Part shown: positions 32,608-41,565 of the stretch, piece by piece
Layout: every line of letters begins with the position of its first letter
How positions within the stretch are numbered: position 1 is the first letter of the stretch
Assembly (NCBI GenBank): GCA_016789305.1
Contig: JAEURJ010000013.1
Span: 620,001-684,000 of the forward strand
Length of the DNA: 64,000 nt
Origin: Anaerolineales bacterium
GTDB taxonomy: Bacteria; Chloroflexota; Anaerolineae; Anaerolineales; Villigracilaceae
Direction: 5' to 3'
Notes under the pieces: model-generated
Told to the model about the DNA's origin: nothing
Seen by the model: the letters and a program-made list of their open reading frames with translations, nothing else
Databases searched by the model: none
Program-made: the position numbers and the translations under genes

Positions 32608-34068
32608 TTACTTGACAGCCATTATTTCTTTTACAATCCCGGCCTCTTCCACAATTCTGGGCACAATTTCTTCCCACCCAACTGCCATGATATGAACACC
32701 GCTTACACCCTGTTTGGATTTAATCTTTTCTATTAATTCCAAGGTGATCTGCACACCCTCTTCCTCGGCATTGCCTTTTTGCTCGGCCAATTCAATCCGC
32801 TTCATTACATTGCTTGGAACGAAAACGCCCGGGATTTTGTCGTTCATGTATTTTGCCATTTTGAAACTCTTCAAAGGCGAGATACCGATCAGGATATGGA
32901 CCTTGTTCAAAATATCCCGCTTTGAGATTTCGTCCAGCCAATTATCCAAACTATCTGCATCGAAAACTACGTTAGTCTGGAAGAACTGCGCGCCCGCATT
33001 GACTTTCTTTTGTTCGCGCAGCGCCTGAAATTTCATATTGGAAGCAAATGGAGAAGCTGCCGCGCCGAGGAAATATTGCGGCGGCGTCTTGATATCGCGT
33101 CCGTCAAGATATTTTCGTTCATCGCGCATACGACGCAAAATCCACAGCATCTGGATTGAATCGATATCCACAATGTCCATGCGGCCCTTGGATCCCGGCG
33201 ACATCACCATGCTATCCCCGGTGAGGCACAGCAGATTGCGAACACCCAAAGCGGAAGCGCCGATCACCTCCGATTGCAATCCAACGCGGGTTTTGTCCCT
33301 GGCGCTGATCTGCATTACCGGCTCCGCACCCAACTCGACAGCGATCCTGCTGCACGCAACGGACGACATGCGCGGCACAGCAGATGCATTATCTGTAAAA
33401 TTCATGGCCGTTACATATTTCTTGATGGTCTCAATATTATGTTGGAGTTTGTCGGTATTTACCGAAAGGGGAGGGGCGATTTCTGCAGTAACTACGAACT
33501 CGCCTTCTTTGAGCCTGCGTTCAAGTTCAGAAACCGGCTCCGTGTATTTTGGCGCATGATACTTTGAATCACCCTGCCACCAATCGGGCTGACGCACCGG
33601 CCGAAAGATGGAGTCAATTGTTTTGGAAGCTGAACCAGGCTCGGGCGCAGTCAGACCCGAAATGATCGTTTTCACCCCGATGTTCTTTGCCTGGATAAAA
33701 ATGTCGCCCCAGGCATCTTCGCCGGCCTTGTCCCAATCCATTGGCGGAAGAACTTCTAGTAACAATGCCTCGCGGCCCAGTTTGAAGGAGCGTTCATAAA
33801 TTTTGTACCAAATGCATGGCCGCGACTCGTCGACATAACATTTTTCGGGAGTCGACCCGCCGCACGGCCCGTTTCGCAGCCCTTTTGGGCATTCCATCGG
33901 GCAGATCAGCGCGGTTTCCGCCAGCAGGCAGTTGCCGCACATTCGACAGCCAAACAGCGGCCCCTTGATCGCAAGCTCGATCTTTGCGAGCGCGCGTTTT
34001 CTGAACGATATTTTTTTGAAGGGCATGAACGGTGCTTGGTAGCGGCGGCCAGGCGTGAAGACGGACAT
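32608..34068 (-). CDS. metF: MetV-MetF fusion: methylenetetrahydrofolate reductase with N-terminal Cys-rich domain
   Basis: The 486-residue protein joins two usually separate proteins. Residues about 30-150 resemble MetV (MTHFR C-terminal zinc/Fe-S domain): CRMCGNCLLAETALICPMEC and GPCGGSTPEKCYVD. Residues about 185-480 are a MetF-type flavoprotein (GEFVVTAEIAPPLSVN, LLCLTGDS, GAQFFQTNVVFDAD). Methylenetetrahydrofolate reductase makes methyl-tetrahydrofolate. In acetogens MetV and MetF form a complex lacking direct NADH use, so the fusion suggests a ferredoxin-linked or related reductase in one-carbon metabolism. AAGGAG precedes the start. Confidence 0.9.
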   Translation of the reverse strand: MSVFTPGRRYQAPFMPFKKISFRKRALAKIELAIKGPLFGCRMCGNCLLAETALICPMECPKGLRNGPCGGSTPEKCYVDESRPCIWYKIYERSFKLGREALLLEVLPPMDWDKAGEDAWGDIFIQAKNIGVKTIISGLTAPEPGSASKTIDSIFRPVRQPDWWQGDSKYHAPKYTEPVSELERRLKEGEFVVTAEIAPPLSVNTDKLQHNIETIKKYVTAMNFTDNASAVPRMSSVACSRIAVELGAEPVMQISARDKTRVGLQSEVIGASALGVRNLLCLTGDSMVMSPGSKGRMDIVDIDSIQMLWILRRMRDERKYLDGRDIKTPPQYFLGAAASPFASNMKFQALREQKKVNAGAQFFQTNVVFDADSLDNWLDEISKRDILNKVHILIGISPLKSFKMAKYMNDKIPGVFVPSNVMKRIELAEQKGNAEEEGVQITLELIEKIKSKQGVSGVHIMAVGWEEIVPRIVEEAGIVKEIMAVK

Positions 34069-34131
34069 TCGGTCTCCTTCAGATTATATATTATATATAA
34101 TTTTACACCCGACTCCATCTCCCTGGGAAGG

Positions 34132-34137
34132 TATAAT
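34132..34137 (+). promoter_or_regulatory. -10 box seven bases before the CAP/LysM start
   Basis: TATAAT at 34132-34137 with the ATG at 34145. CCGACT (34109-34114) at 17 bases is a weak -35 candidate. No ribosome binding site fits between, so the message is predicted leaderless. Confidence 0.5.
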
Positions 34138-34144
34138 TTTTCGC

Positions 34145-35131
34145 ATGAAACGACTTTTGACCCTGCTTCCGCTTCTTTTTCTGACCTTTGGCCTGCTCCT
34201 GCCCAAGGGGGTTTTGGCTCACGGTGGGCAAATTTCTACCAATTCTGCAGCCACAGATGTAATTGACGAGGTGAATGCCCTGCGTGCCGAAGAGGGGTTG
34301 CCTCCATATAAAGTAAACCCGGTTTTGATGACGATCGCGCAAGCCCACGCGGAATATCAGGCCAGGGCCGGCGTTGTGACGCATTACGGTGCTGATGGCT
34401 CGCGTCCGTATCAACGTGCCATTGCCGCAGGATATTTGGTGGCGGGTGACCTTTCCAGTGGAGGATTCTTTGCTGAGAATATTCAATCGGGTGCTGACCT
34501 TTCCGCATCCGGGGTGGTTGAGATCTGGAAGAATGACCCCACGCATTTGAATGTGATGATCTCCGCCGACTTGAAAGATATTGGCGTGGGTGCTGCCATC
34601 GCCAATGGCGTTGTCTATTACACCTTGGACGTCGGCTTATCCAGCGATGTAGCGATTGTTTCGCCAGCGTCCACTGGGAATGTGGGCGATCCGTTCGCTT
34701 CTGCAACTCCAACAGCATCCACTTCCCAGCCTGTGGCAACCAGCACAGCCCTTGAAGATGGAACGGTGTATCACATTGTTCAGGAAAACGAGGCACTGTG
34801 GAGCATTGCGCTCGCTTACGACACAACGATCAATGAATTGAAAAAGCTAAATAGACTTGTCACAGACGATATTTTTGTCGGTCAGAAATTATTGATCAGC
34901 AAAATTGAGATTGACACGCCCACTCCCGAACCAAGCATCACGGTGACGCTTGGAATTCCAACGTCCACTGCTACAAAACCAGTGACTCCATCCCCTACCT
35001 TTACGGCCACCCCGGTCCCAACTCCGCCGGCTTCGCGACAGAGCGGCACGACCATTGTGGGAGGCATTGTGATCGCGGCCTTTTTAGCAGCCGGCCTGGG
35101 CGCCTGGTTCGGGCGGAAGAAATCCAAATAA
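34145..35131 (+). CDS. Secreted CAP (SCP/PR-1) domain protein with LysM domain and C-terminal anchor
   Basis: The 328-residue protein has a signal peptide (MKRLLTLLPLLFLTFGLLLP), a CAP domain at about residues 35-175 (DVIDEVNALRAEEGLPPYKV, NIQSGADLSASGVVEIW, then KNDPTHLNVMIS), a LysM domain (TVYHIVQENEALWSIALAY), a Pro/Thr-rich stretch and a C-terminal transmembrane helix followed by GRKKSK. LysM binds peptidoglycan, so the protein sits at the cell wall, with its tail in the membrane. The activity of bacterial CAP domains is largely unknown. The start at 34145 was chosen for the signal peptide. Confidence 0.88.
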   Translation: MKRLLTLLPLLFLTFGLLLPKGVLAHGGQISTNSAATDVIDEVNALRAEEGLPPYKVNPVLMTIAQAHAEYQARAGVVTHYGADGSRPYQRAIAAGYLVAGDLSSGGFFAENIQSGADLSASGVVEIWKNDPTHLNVMISADLKDIGVGAAIANGVVYYTLDVGLSSDVAIVSPASTGNVGDPFASATPTASTSQPVATSTALEDGTVYHIVQENEALWSIALAYDTTINELKKLNRLVTDDIFVGQKLLISKIEIDTPTPEPSITVTLGIPTSTATKPVTPSPTFTATPVPTPPASRQSGTTIVGGIVIAAFLAAGLGAWFGRKKSK

Positions 35132-35241
35132 AAAATCCAATTCCTGTTACCATATGAAGATATCATTGGCGGTATTGTTTTGACAAATGCCGTATTGAGT
35201 TAGCTTCCTGCACAAGCAGGGTCAGTAAAAAGGAGATCATG

Positions 35242-35472
35242 ATGAAGGCATATGTTCTTATCAAGATACGTTCCGGTGAAGTCAAAAATGTTGTTCACAG
35301 CTTGAGAAAACTTCCGAATGTAGTGGAGGCCAATATGACATTCGGTCCGTACGATGCTGTGGCAGTTGTGGAAACTGCCGATGTTGCCAAACTGGGCGCG
35401 ATCACCGCCTCTGAAATCCAGCCAATCCCCGGTGTGGAGCAGACCCTCACCTGTCTTGCGGTAGATGTATAA
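35242..35472 (+). CDS. Stand-alone RAM (Lrp/AsnC ligand-binding) domain protein
   Basis: The 76-residue protein is one Lrp/AsnC effector-binding domain (MKAYVLIKIRSGEVKNVV, NVVEANMTFGPYDAVAVVE) without the DNA-binding half. Such proteins form oligomers that bind amino acids. The second of two adjacent ATGs (35242) is chosen, as it is six bases from AAGGAG (35230-35235); the first, at 35239, is only three bases away. A terminator follows. Its partner is unknown. Confidence 0.85.
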   Translation: MKAYVLIKIRSGEVKNVVHSLRKLPNVVEANMTFGPYDAVAVVETADVAKLGAITASEIQPIPGVEQTLTCLAVDV

Positions 35473-35479
35473 CGAAATC

Positions 35480-35510
35480 AAGTGGACTGGTCTCAAACCA
35501 GTCCACTTTT
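35480..35510 (+). terminator. Terminator after the RAM-domain gene
   Basis: AAGTGGACTGGT (35480-35491) pairs with ACCAGTCCACTT (35497-35508), loop CTCAA, followed by TTC. Confidence 0.82.
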
Positions 35511-35548
35511 CTAGTAGAATAGGCGGGGTCTTCTTCAAGGAATAATAT

Positions 35549-37036
35549 ATGAAACGATACGATCAACTGACTTTCACCCGCTTTTGGGCTTTGCTGCTTG
35601 TGCTTATTTATCATGGGGCGGGTGGGATTTATTTAGGTTACATCAATAAATTTCCACTCTCGCCAATCCTCGGTTCTGCACCGACTGGCGTGAGTTACCT
35701 TTATGTATTGTCGGGCTTTGTGATGGCACTCGTCTATTATCGTCCGGGAGAGAAGTTTGAGCTTGTTAAATACTGGATGGCGCGAGTTGTTCGTATTTAT
35801 CCGCTATATATTATTTCCTTTATTCTTGTCTGCTATTATTATCTTGAGGCCCTGCCGCATATCAAGCCGCAAAAGATATTGGCCAATATCTTTGTCCTTC
35901 AGGCGTGGTTTCCGCAGTATTCGCAGTCATTTAATTACGCATCCTGGTCGATGACGGTTGAATTCTTTTTCTATGCCGTCTTCCCCTTTTTTGTCTTGTG
36001 GGCCTATCGCCAGCCGGTTAAAAGAATCCTTTGGGTCTCCGTGATTTTTTGGATAATTACCCAAACAGTTAACTTCATTCTTTGGATTGGATATTTCCCG
36101 CAGAAAGAGCTGACCATTGTCTACAACCCGATCTTTCACCTGAGTTCGTTTTTTTTGGGTGTTGCGGGTGGTGCTTGGTTTATTCAGGAAGCGCAGCATC
36201 AAAAGATCGATCAGAAAGTTAATTTTTCCATTTTAATCTTCAGCCTGGGTCTTGTTGCCGGGTATACCATTTTGAGTTCCGTATTTCCCCAGATGCCGCA
36301 TAACCTGCAGCCCATGTCCGGTCTATTGGCTCCCTTTTTTGTTCTGTTTATTTCCACACTTGCTCTCGATACAACAAGGCTTTCAAAGATTTTAAGCCAT
36401 CGCTGGTTGGTGACGCTTGGCGAAACCTCCTTTGCCTTGTACATCCTGCATGTGCCGGTGATCTGGTTGTATGAACGTGCCTTGGAGTCGTCCGGCTTGA
36501 GCAATCCCGGTTATATAAAGGATGTCACATATCTTCCTTTGATGATCTCTGTTGGCTTGATCGCCAATTATTACATCGACCCGCCGATTCGCAATTGGAT
36601 GAAGAAGATCCTGAATCAGATCAGCCTTCCGCTTCTTCTATTGGACCTGGCGATTATCACCGCTTCAATCTTCATTTCCTTCCGCTTTCGGTTTGGCGAC
36701 GGACGTGAATACCTGTCCTACCGCCAAATGGGCATTTTGGTGTTTTGGTCGGCATTTTTCTTTAGGACGATCATTTCATATTTAGCGAACACTTTCAATC
36801 CAAACAGCCTTTACCTTCCACCTTTGCAGATGATCCGTCGGCTGGCAATTGCGGTTGGCGGCGGCAGCTTGGTGGTTGCATCCATCATATTCGCAGGATA
36901 CAAAGCAGGTTGGTATATTAACTTTCCGCGCAGTGTTTTCGTAGTGGACTTTTTTGTCATTTTCCTCCTGTCGTTTTCGGTTCGATATCTCTTCCGTGTT
37001 TTGAAAATATATCAACCAATCCCAACGGCAAATTGA
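35549..37036 (+). CDS. Acyltransferase 3 family membrane protein
   Basis: The 495-residue protein is a multi-pass acyltransferase of the OafA/NodX kind. It opens with FTRFWALLLVLIYHGAGG, which carries the conserved His. It continues with VRIYPLYIISF and SWSMTVEFFFYAVFPFFVLW (catalytic-site Glu region). About four extra transmembrane segments follow the usual ten, up to the C-terminus. Members O-acylate surface sugars or lipids. No glycan cluster is adjacent, so the acceptor is unknown. Confidence 0.88.
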   Translation: MKRYDQLTFTRFWALLLVLIYHGAGGIYLGYINKFPLSPILGSAPTGVSYLYVLSGFVMALVYYRPGEKFELVKYWMARVVRIYPLYIISFILVCYYYLEALPHIKPQKILANIFVLQAWFPQYSQSFNYASWSMTVEFFFYAVFPFFVLWAYRQPVKRILWVSVIFWIITQTVNFILWIGYFPQKELTIVYNPIFHLSSFFLGVAGGAWFIQEAQHQKIDQKVNFSILIFSLGLVAGYTILSSVFPQMPHNLQPMSGLLAPFFVLFISTLALDTTRLSKILSHRWLVTLGETSFALYILHVPVIWLYERALESSGLSNPGYIKDVTYLPLMISVGLIANYYIDPPIRNWMKKILNQISLPLLLLDLAIITASIFISFRFRFGDGREYLSYRQMGILVFWSAFFFRTIISYLANTFNPNSLYLPPLQMIRRLAIAVGGGSLVVASIIFAGYKAGWYINFPRSVFVVDFFVIFLLSFSVRYLFRVLKIYQPIPTAN

Positions 37037-37038
37037 TC

Positions 37039-37073
37039 AAAAGCTGGCATCCGCACAGATGCCAGCTTTTTTC
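37039..37073 (+). terminator. Terminator after the acyltransferase gene
   Basis: AAAAGCTGGCATC (37039-37051) pairs with GATGCCAGCTTTT (37058-37070), followed by T-rich sequence. Confidence 0.88.
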
Positions 37074-37112
37074 TTTGCGGGCATTCTCTTGTGGTATCCT
37101 TAATTCCCCGCT

Positions 37113-38936
37113 ATGAAAAATTTAATTCGTGCTGCCAAATTTTTGAAGCCTTACACATGGCAGGTGATCGCGACATTGACGATGCTGCTGACCCTGACCG
37201 GATTGAACTTGCTGGTTCCCCGCATTATACAAACCGTGATCGACGATGGACTGCAAGTGGGAAATACTGCTTATCTGGTCCGTTCCGCGCTTTTTCTCCT
37301 CGCGCTTGGAATTGGTTCGTCAGTCCTTGGCTTGGGCAATCGTTATCTATCCGAGTGGATCGCTGCGCGTGTGGGCTATGACCTGCGCAACCGCATGTAC
37401 GATCATATTCAATATTTGCCGTTTACCTATCACGATCATGCGCAGTCGGGACAATTGATCTCGCGCTGTATCGAAGACGTTCGTTCCATTGAAAAATTTG
37501 CAGGTTCGTCCATTGCCGAGATCGTCCGCTTCTTTCTGTTGACGATCGGTATTTTGTTTGTGATGCTCTCGGTGAACGTTAAGCTGGCGTTGATCGCCTT
37601 GCTGCCCATGATCCCACTGATCTTGATGACCGCCAGCTTTGGCACCAAAATTGGAAAACTTTTCTTTGCAGTGGATGCAGCGGTGGGAGAGGTGTCCAAC
37701 CGATTGCAGGAGAATGTCACCGGTGTGCAAGTGGTCCGTGCGTTTGCGCGCGAACAGTATGAGATCAATCGCTTTGACGTGGCGAATAAGGATGTCTTCA
37801 CGAAATGGATTCGGGTCATTGACGAGTGGGCGAAGATCATGCCAACTTCCAACTGGCTGACTACGTTGGGCACCATCCTTATTTTGTATTTCGGGGGGCA
37901 CATGGTGATGAGTGGGATCATGACCATCGGAACGGTTGTTGCGTTCAATGCCTACATCCTGATGATGGCAGAACCTGCGCAGGCGTTGACGGGTCTCGTC
38001 AATGCGGGCGGTGAGGCGGCGGCGGGCGCTCAAAGGGTGTTTGAAGTCCTCGACACAGAACCAGCCATCCAGTCCAGGAAAGAAGCGTTGATTTTATCCA
38101 CATTGAAAGGCGAAGTGGAATTCAGAAATGTTTCGCTGAAATATCAGGATGAGAAGACTGAGTCGCTTTCGGCATTGGACCTGAAGGTGGAGCCAAATCG
38201 TATCGTTGCATTGATTGGACCAACGGGTTCAGGCAAGACATCGCTGGTAAATCTGATCCCGCGTTTTTATGATGTGACTGACGGTGCCGTGTTGGTGGAT
38301 GGTCATGGCGTGCGCGATGTGGAGCTGACATCACTTCGCAGGCAGATCGGAATCGTTCTGCAAACTGCTTTATTGTTCTCGGATACGATCAAGGCGAACA
38401 TTGCCTATGGGCGGCCTGATGCCACGGATGAGGAAGTGTTTGCCGCGGCAGTCGCCGCACAGGCGCATGAATTCATTACAGGTTTTACACACGGTTATGA
38501 AACGATTGTCGGTGAGCGCGGCGTGACTCTCTCCGGTGGGCAGCGTCAGCGAGTGGCGATTGCACGCGCGTTGTTGATGAACCCGAGAATTTTGATCCTG
38601 GATGATTCGCTTTCCAGTGTGGATACGCAAACGGAAAAATTGATCCAAGCCGCGTTGGATACCTTGATGGAAGGCCGCACGACTTTTGTGATCGCACATC
38701 GCCTGAGCACCGTGCGCCGTGCGGACCTGATCCTCGTGATGGATAAGGGTCAGATTGTCGAACGCGGCACGCATGATGAATTACTCAAGCGCGGCGGGTT
38801 GTATAAGGAAATTCACGACCTGCAGTTGACGCAAAATGATGCGCTGGCGGAAGAGATGGAAAGTGTGGAAAGAATTATGCCTGAGAAGGAAGGTCATGAG
38901 AATACGATCATGGTGAGGAAGTCCAATACGGGTTAG
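37113..38936 (+). CDS. ABC exporter half-transporter, subunit with degenerate catalytic site
   Basis: The 607-residue protein has a six-helix exporter domain (residues about 15-310) and an ATPase domain: Walker A GPTGSGKTSLVN, signature LSGGQRQRVAIARALL, Walker B ILILDDSLSSVD. The catalytic Glu after Walker B is Asp (D498). That pattern is typical of one half of heterodimeric exporters. The second half is encoded at 39687, where Walker B has Glu but the signature is degenerate. Each subunit thus supplies what the other lacks. The substrate (lipid, peptide or drug) is unknown. A TATCCT box lies 12 bases before the ATG. Confidence 0.92.
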   Translation: MKNLIRAAKFLKPYTWQVIATLTMLLTLTGLNLLVPRIIQTVIDDGLQVGNTAYLVRSALFLLALGIGSSVLGLGNRYLSEWIAARVGYDLRNRMYDHIQYLPFTYHDHAQSGQLISRCIEDVRSIEKFAGSSIAEIVRFFLLTIGILFVMLSVNVKLALIALLPMIPLILMTASFGTKIGKLFFAVDAAVGEVSNRLQENVTGVQVVRAFAREQYEINRFDVANKDVFTKWIRVIDEWAKIMPTSNWLTTLGTILILYFGGHMVMSGIMTIGTVVAFNAYILMMAEPAQALTGLVNAGGEAAAGAQRVFEVLDTEPAIQSRKEALILSTLKGEVEFRNVSLKYQDEKTESLSALDLKVEPNRIVALIGPTGSGKTSLVNLIPRFYDVTDGAVLVDGHGVRDVELTSLRRQIGIVLQTALLFSDTIKANIAYGRPDATDEEVFAAAVAAQAHEFITGFTHGYETIVGERGVTLSGGQRQRVAIARALLMNPRILILDDSLSSVDTQTEKLIQAALDTLMEGRTTFVIAHRLSTVRRADLILVMDKGQIVERGTHDELLKRGGLYKEIHDLQLTQNDALAEEMESVERIMPEKEGHENTIMVRKSNTG

Positions 38937-38937
38937 C

Positions 38938-39068
38938 CTTCGCGCTGAGCGGAGTGAGACCGTTCTATGGTCGAACGCAGACGAAGCGTAAGTGACTGGA
39001 AAGTACAAGTTTAGTGAAAACCGTCCTTCGACTACGCCGCAAAGAGCGCGGCTCCGCTCAGGGCGAAG
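38938..39068. repeat. Inverted-repeat element, copy A
   Basis: CTTCGCGCTGAGCGGAG (38938-38954) faces CTCCGCTCAGGGCGAAG (39052-39068), 16 of 17 positions paired. It contains the inner hairpin GACC-N7-GGTC. It fills the space between the first ABC gene and the GIY-YIG gene. See copies B, C and D. Confidence 0.85.
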
Positions 39069-39085
39069 AAAAGTTGAGAGGAAAT

Positions 39086-39418
39086 ATGCCGTATCGAGTC
39101 TATATTCTTTTATGTGCAGACGGTTCCTATTACACAGGTAGCGCAGCAAATGTGGAGGCCAGATTGTGGCAACATCAGGAAGGTGTTTATGCAGACTCCT
39201 ACACATTTAGCCGCCGTCCTGTAAAACTTGTTTGGTGCTCTGATGAAGTTCCAAGATATTCAGAAGCGCTGGCCTTCGAGAAACAAGTTAAAGGCTGGAA
39301 CCGTGCAAAGAAAGAAGCTTTAATTCGCGGTGACTTTGGTCAGATTCATGAAATTGTGAAGGCGGAGCGAAAACGAAGAGAACAAAATAAAAAGAAGTCT
39401 TCGCGCAGAGCGGAGTGA
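39086..39418 (+). CDS. GIY-YIG endonuclease domain protein (UPF0213 type)
   Basis: The 110-residue protein is a single GIY-YIG nuclease domain: YRVYILLCADGSYYTGS (the two Tyr strands), then ARLWQHQEG and RRPVKLVWCSDE. Such small proteins (YhbQ-like) are widespread and may act on branched or damaged DNA, but their role is poorly known. The start at 39086 follows GAGAGGA; an earlier in-frame start at 39014 lies in repeat A. The last six codons (SSRRAE) and the stop are supplied by repeat B, so the element has rewritten the C-terminus. The gene sits between the two ABC subunits. Confidence 0.85.
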   Translation: MPYRVYILLCADGSYYTGSAANVEARLWQHQEGVYADSYTFSRRPVKLVWCSDEVPRYSEALAFEKQVKGWNRAKKEALIRGDFGQIHEIVKAERKRREQNKKKSSRRAE

Positions 39419-39532
39419 GACCATGATCTTTGGTCGAACGAAGACGAAGCGCAAGGTTGCAGGAAAGTACAAACGTAGTAAGAACCGTCCTTCGACTGCG
39501 CCGCAAGAAGCGCGGCTCCGCTCAGGACGAGG
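39399..39532. repeat. Inverted-repeat element, copy B
   Basis: CTTCGCGCAGAGCGGAG (39399-39415) faces CTCCGCTCAGGACGAGG (39516-39532). The inner hairpin is GACCA-N6-TGGTC. It overlaps the end of the GIY-YIG gene. Confidence 0.85.
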
Positions 39533-39537
39533 ATAGT

Positions 39538-39676
39538 CTTCGCGCAGAGCGGAGGGACAACGATCTTTTGTCCCGAAGACGAAGCGCTATTAATTGGAAA
39601 ACACATGCTAATTTGAAACCCTGCGCTTCGTCTGCGAAGTTTCGAAAAGCACTCAACTTCTCCGCTCAGCGCGAAA
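39538..39676. repeat. Inverted-repeat element, copy C
   Basis: CTTCGCGCAGAGCGGAG (39538-39554) faces CTCCGCTCAGCGCGAA (39660-39675). The inner hairpin is GGGACAA-N7-TTGTCCC. It lies five bases after copy B and ends just before the second ABC gene. Confidence 0.85.
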
Positions 39677-39686
39677 GAAAATATTA

Positions 39687-41483
39687 ATGACAACAAGAAT
39701 CGTTCCTCCTCCCTTTATCATCCAATCCGAAGAAGCTTCGGACAAAGGATACGACCCCAAAGTTGCCCGCGGCCTTTGGGGATTTGTCAGGCCGTATTAC
39801 GGACAGATGGCATTTGCCCTGCTGCTGATGATCATCGTCACAGCTTCTGCCGTGTCCGGACCGTACTTTGTGAAGCTTGCAATTGACAATGGCATCACGG
39901 CAAAGAATCCGATTGCCTTGCGTAACATCATGCTTGCGTATCTCGTGGTCTCGGTGGTGCAGCTTGGTTTCAACTATTGGCGCGTACGGATCATGTCGCG
40001 GGTGGGGCAGCATGTGTTGTATGATGTGCGCACTGCAATGTTCGCGCATTTGCAAAAGCTTTCGCTGAGTTTCTACAACCGCTACAGCGTGGGGCGAGTC
40101 ATCACACGTGTGATCAACGACGTGGGCACACTGCGTGAGTTCATCACCTGGGCCGTGTTGGCCATTGTGCGCAACCTGTTGGGCATCATCGGTACGATCA
40201 TTGCGATGGTGGCTTTGAATGTCAAGCTATCGTTGATTACGTTTGCCGTCCTGCCGATCATGGTGCTGGCGACGATCGCGTTCCGCAATATTGCGCGCAA
40301 GAATTATCGCCGCGTGCGCGCTGCGGTTTCGTGGGCCAACTCCGTGCTTGCTGAAAACGTCAACGGGGTGCGGGTGGTGCAGGCGTTTTCGCGTCAGCGG
40401 CATAACTATGATCATTTCAGCGGTTATATCAATAAATATTTTCTCGAAACCAGTTTGGATGCCGCATGGGTGGCTTCGATATACACGCCTGTTGTGGATA
40501 TCCTTGGTGCACTGGCAACGGCGCTGGTTGTGTATATCGGCGGGACTGCGGTGTTGGGCGAGTCGATCACGGCGGGCGTGTTGATCGCGTTCGTGTTATA
40601 CATCGACCGTTTCTTCGAGCCGATCCGCGATCTCAGCCGGCGCTTCGATACATTGCAATCAACGATGGCGGGTGGTGAGCGAATTCTGGAATTGCTCAAG
40701 ACGCCGGTGGATGTTCGGGATGCGGAAGATGCTGTTGAATTACAACCAATTATCGGCGGGGTACGATTCGAGAATGTCTCATTCCATTATTCTGATGATC
40801 CCACGTTAGTCCTTAACCAGATCGATCTGGATGTGAAAGCGGGCGAGACAGTCGCGTTGGTTGGCGAGACGGGAGCGGGCAAGACGACCATCGTCAAATT
40901 ACTCACGCGCTTCCATGACCCAACCGACGGCTGCGTGCTCGTCGACGGAGTTGACCTGCGCTCGGTGACTCAGCAATCGCTTCGCCGACAGATGGGCATG
41001 GTGCTGCAGGACCCGTTCCTGTTCAATGGAAGTGTGAAGGAAAATATTTTGTTTGGCCGCCTGGATGCGACCGAAGAAGAAGTGACCGCCGCAGCGCAGG
41101 CCGTGGGCGCACATGAATTCATTGTGAACATGAAGAATGGATATGACACTTCTGTAGAAGAAGGCGGCGCGACCATCAGTGTGGGACAGCGGCAGTTGAT
41201 CTCGTTCGCACGTGCGCTGTTGGCAAACCCGCGGATTTTAATTTTGGATGAAGCAACCTCTTCAGTGGACACACAAACCGAGGGCATCATCCAAAAGGCG
41301 CTGACACGGCTGCTCAAAGGCCGTACATCATTTGTCATCGCGCACAGATTGTCCACGATCACGAATGCGGATAAAATTGTGGTCATCGACAGCGGCAGGA
41401 TCGTGGAGCAGGGAACGCACCCCGAACTGATCGAGTTGAAGGGCCGATATTACGAATTATATAAGACGGGATTTCAGGAATAA
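39687..41483 (+). CDS. ABC exporter half-transporter, catalytic partner
   Basis: The 598-residue protein has the same exporter layout. Its ATPase domain has Walker A GETGAGKTTIVKLL, Walker B ILILDEATSSVD with catalytic Glu, and a degenerate signature ISVGQRQLISFARALL (SVGQ for SGGQ). In the heterodimer, its Walker B and the LSGGQ of the first subunit make the working site, and the other two motifs the degenerate site. The start follows repeat C without a clear ribosome binding site. The two halves were probably adjacent before the repeats and the GIY-YIG gene came between them. Confidence 0.92.
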   Translation: MTTRIVPPPFIIQSEEASDKGYDPKVARGLWGFVRPYYGQMAFALLLMIIVTASAVSGPYFVKLAIDNGITAKNPIALRNIMLAYLVVSVVQLGFNYWRVRIMSRVGQHVLYDVRTAMFAHLQKLSLSFYNRYSVGRVITRVINDVGTLREFITWAVLAIVRNLLGIIGTIIAMVALNVKLSLITFAVLPIMVLATIAFRNIARKNYRRVRAAVSWANSVLAENVNGVRVVQAFSRQRHNYDHFSGYINKYFLETSLDAAWVASIYTPVVDILGALATALVVYIGGTAVLGESITAGVLIAFVLYIDRFFEPIRDLSRRFDTLQSTMAGGERILELLKTPVDVRDAEDAVELQPIIGGVRFENVSFHYSDDPTLVLNQIDLDVKAGETVALVGETGAGKTTIVKLLTRFHDPTDGCVLVDGVDLRSVTQQSLRRQMGMVLQDPFLFNGSVKENILFGRLDATEEEVTAAAQAVGAHEFIVNMKNGYDTSVEEGGATISVGQRQLISFARALLANPRILILDEATSSVDTQTEGIIQKALTRLLKGRTSFVIAHRLSTITNADKIVVIDSGRIVEQGTHPELIELKGRYYELYKTGFQE

Positions 41484-41565
41484 GTACCCGCTGGAGCCAC
41501 CGTCATCGAAGGTAAAATGGCATTTATTCTTGTGCAAACAAAAAATCCTTTGTGGGAGGTAATTC

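Noticed and set aside
38938-39676. Insertion sequence between the ABC genes
   Set aside because: No transposase frame is present; the only gene is a GIY-YIG protein, and the repeats are short non-coding elements.
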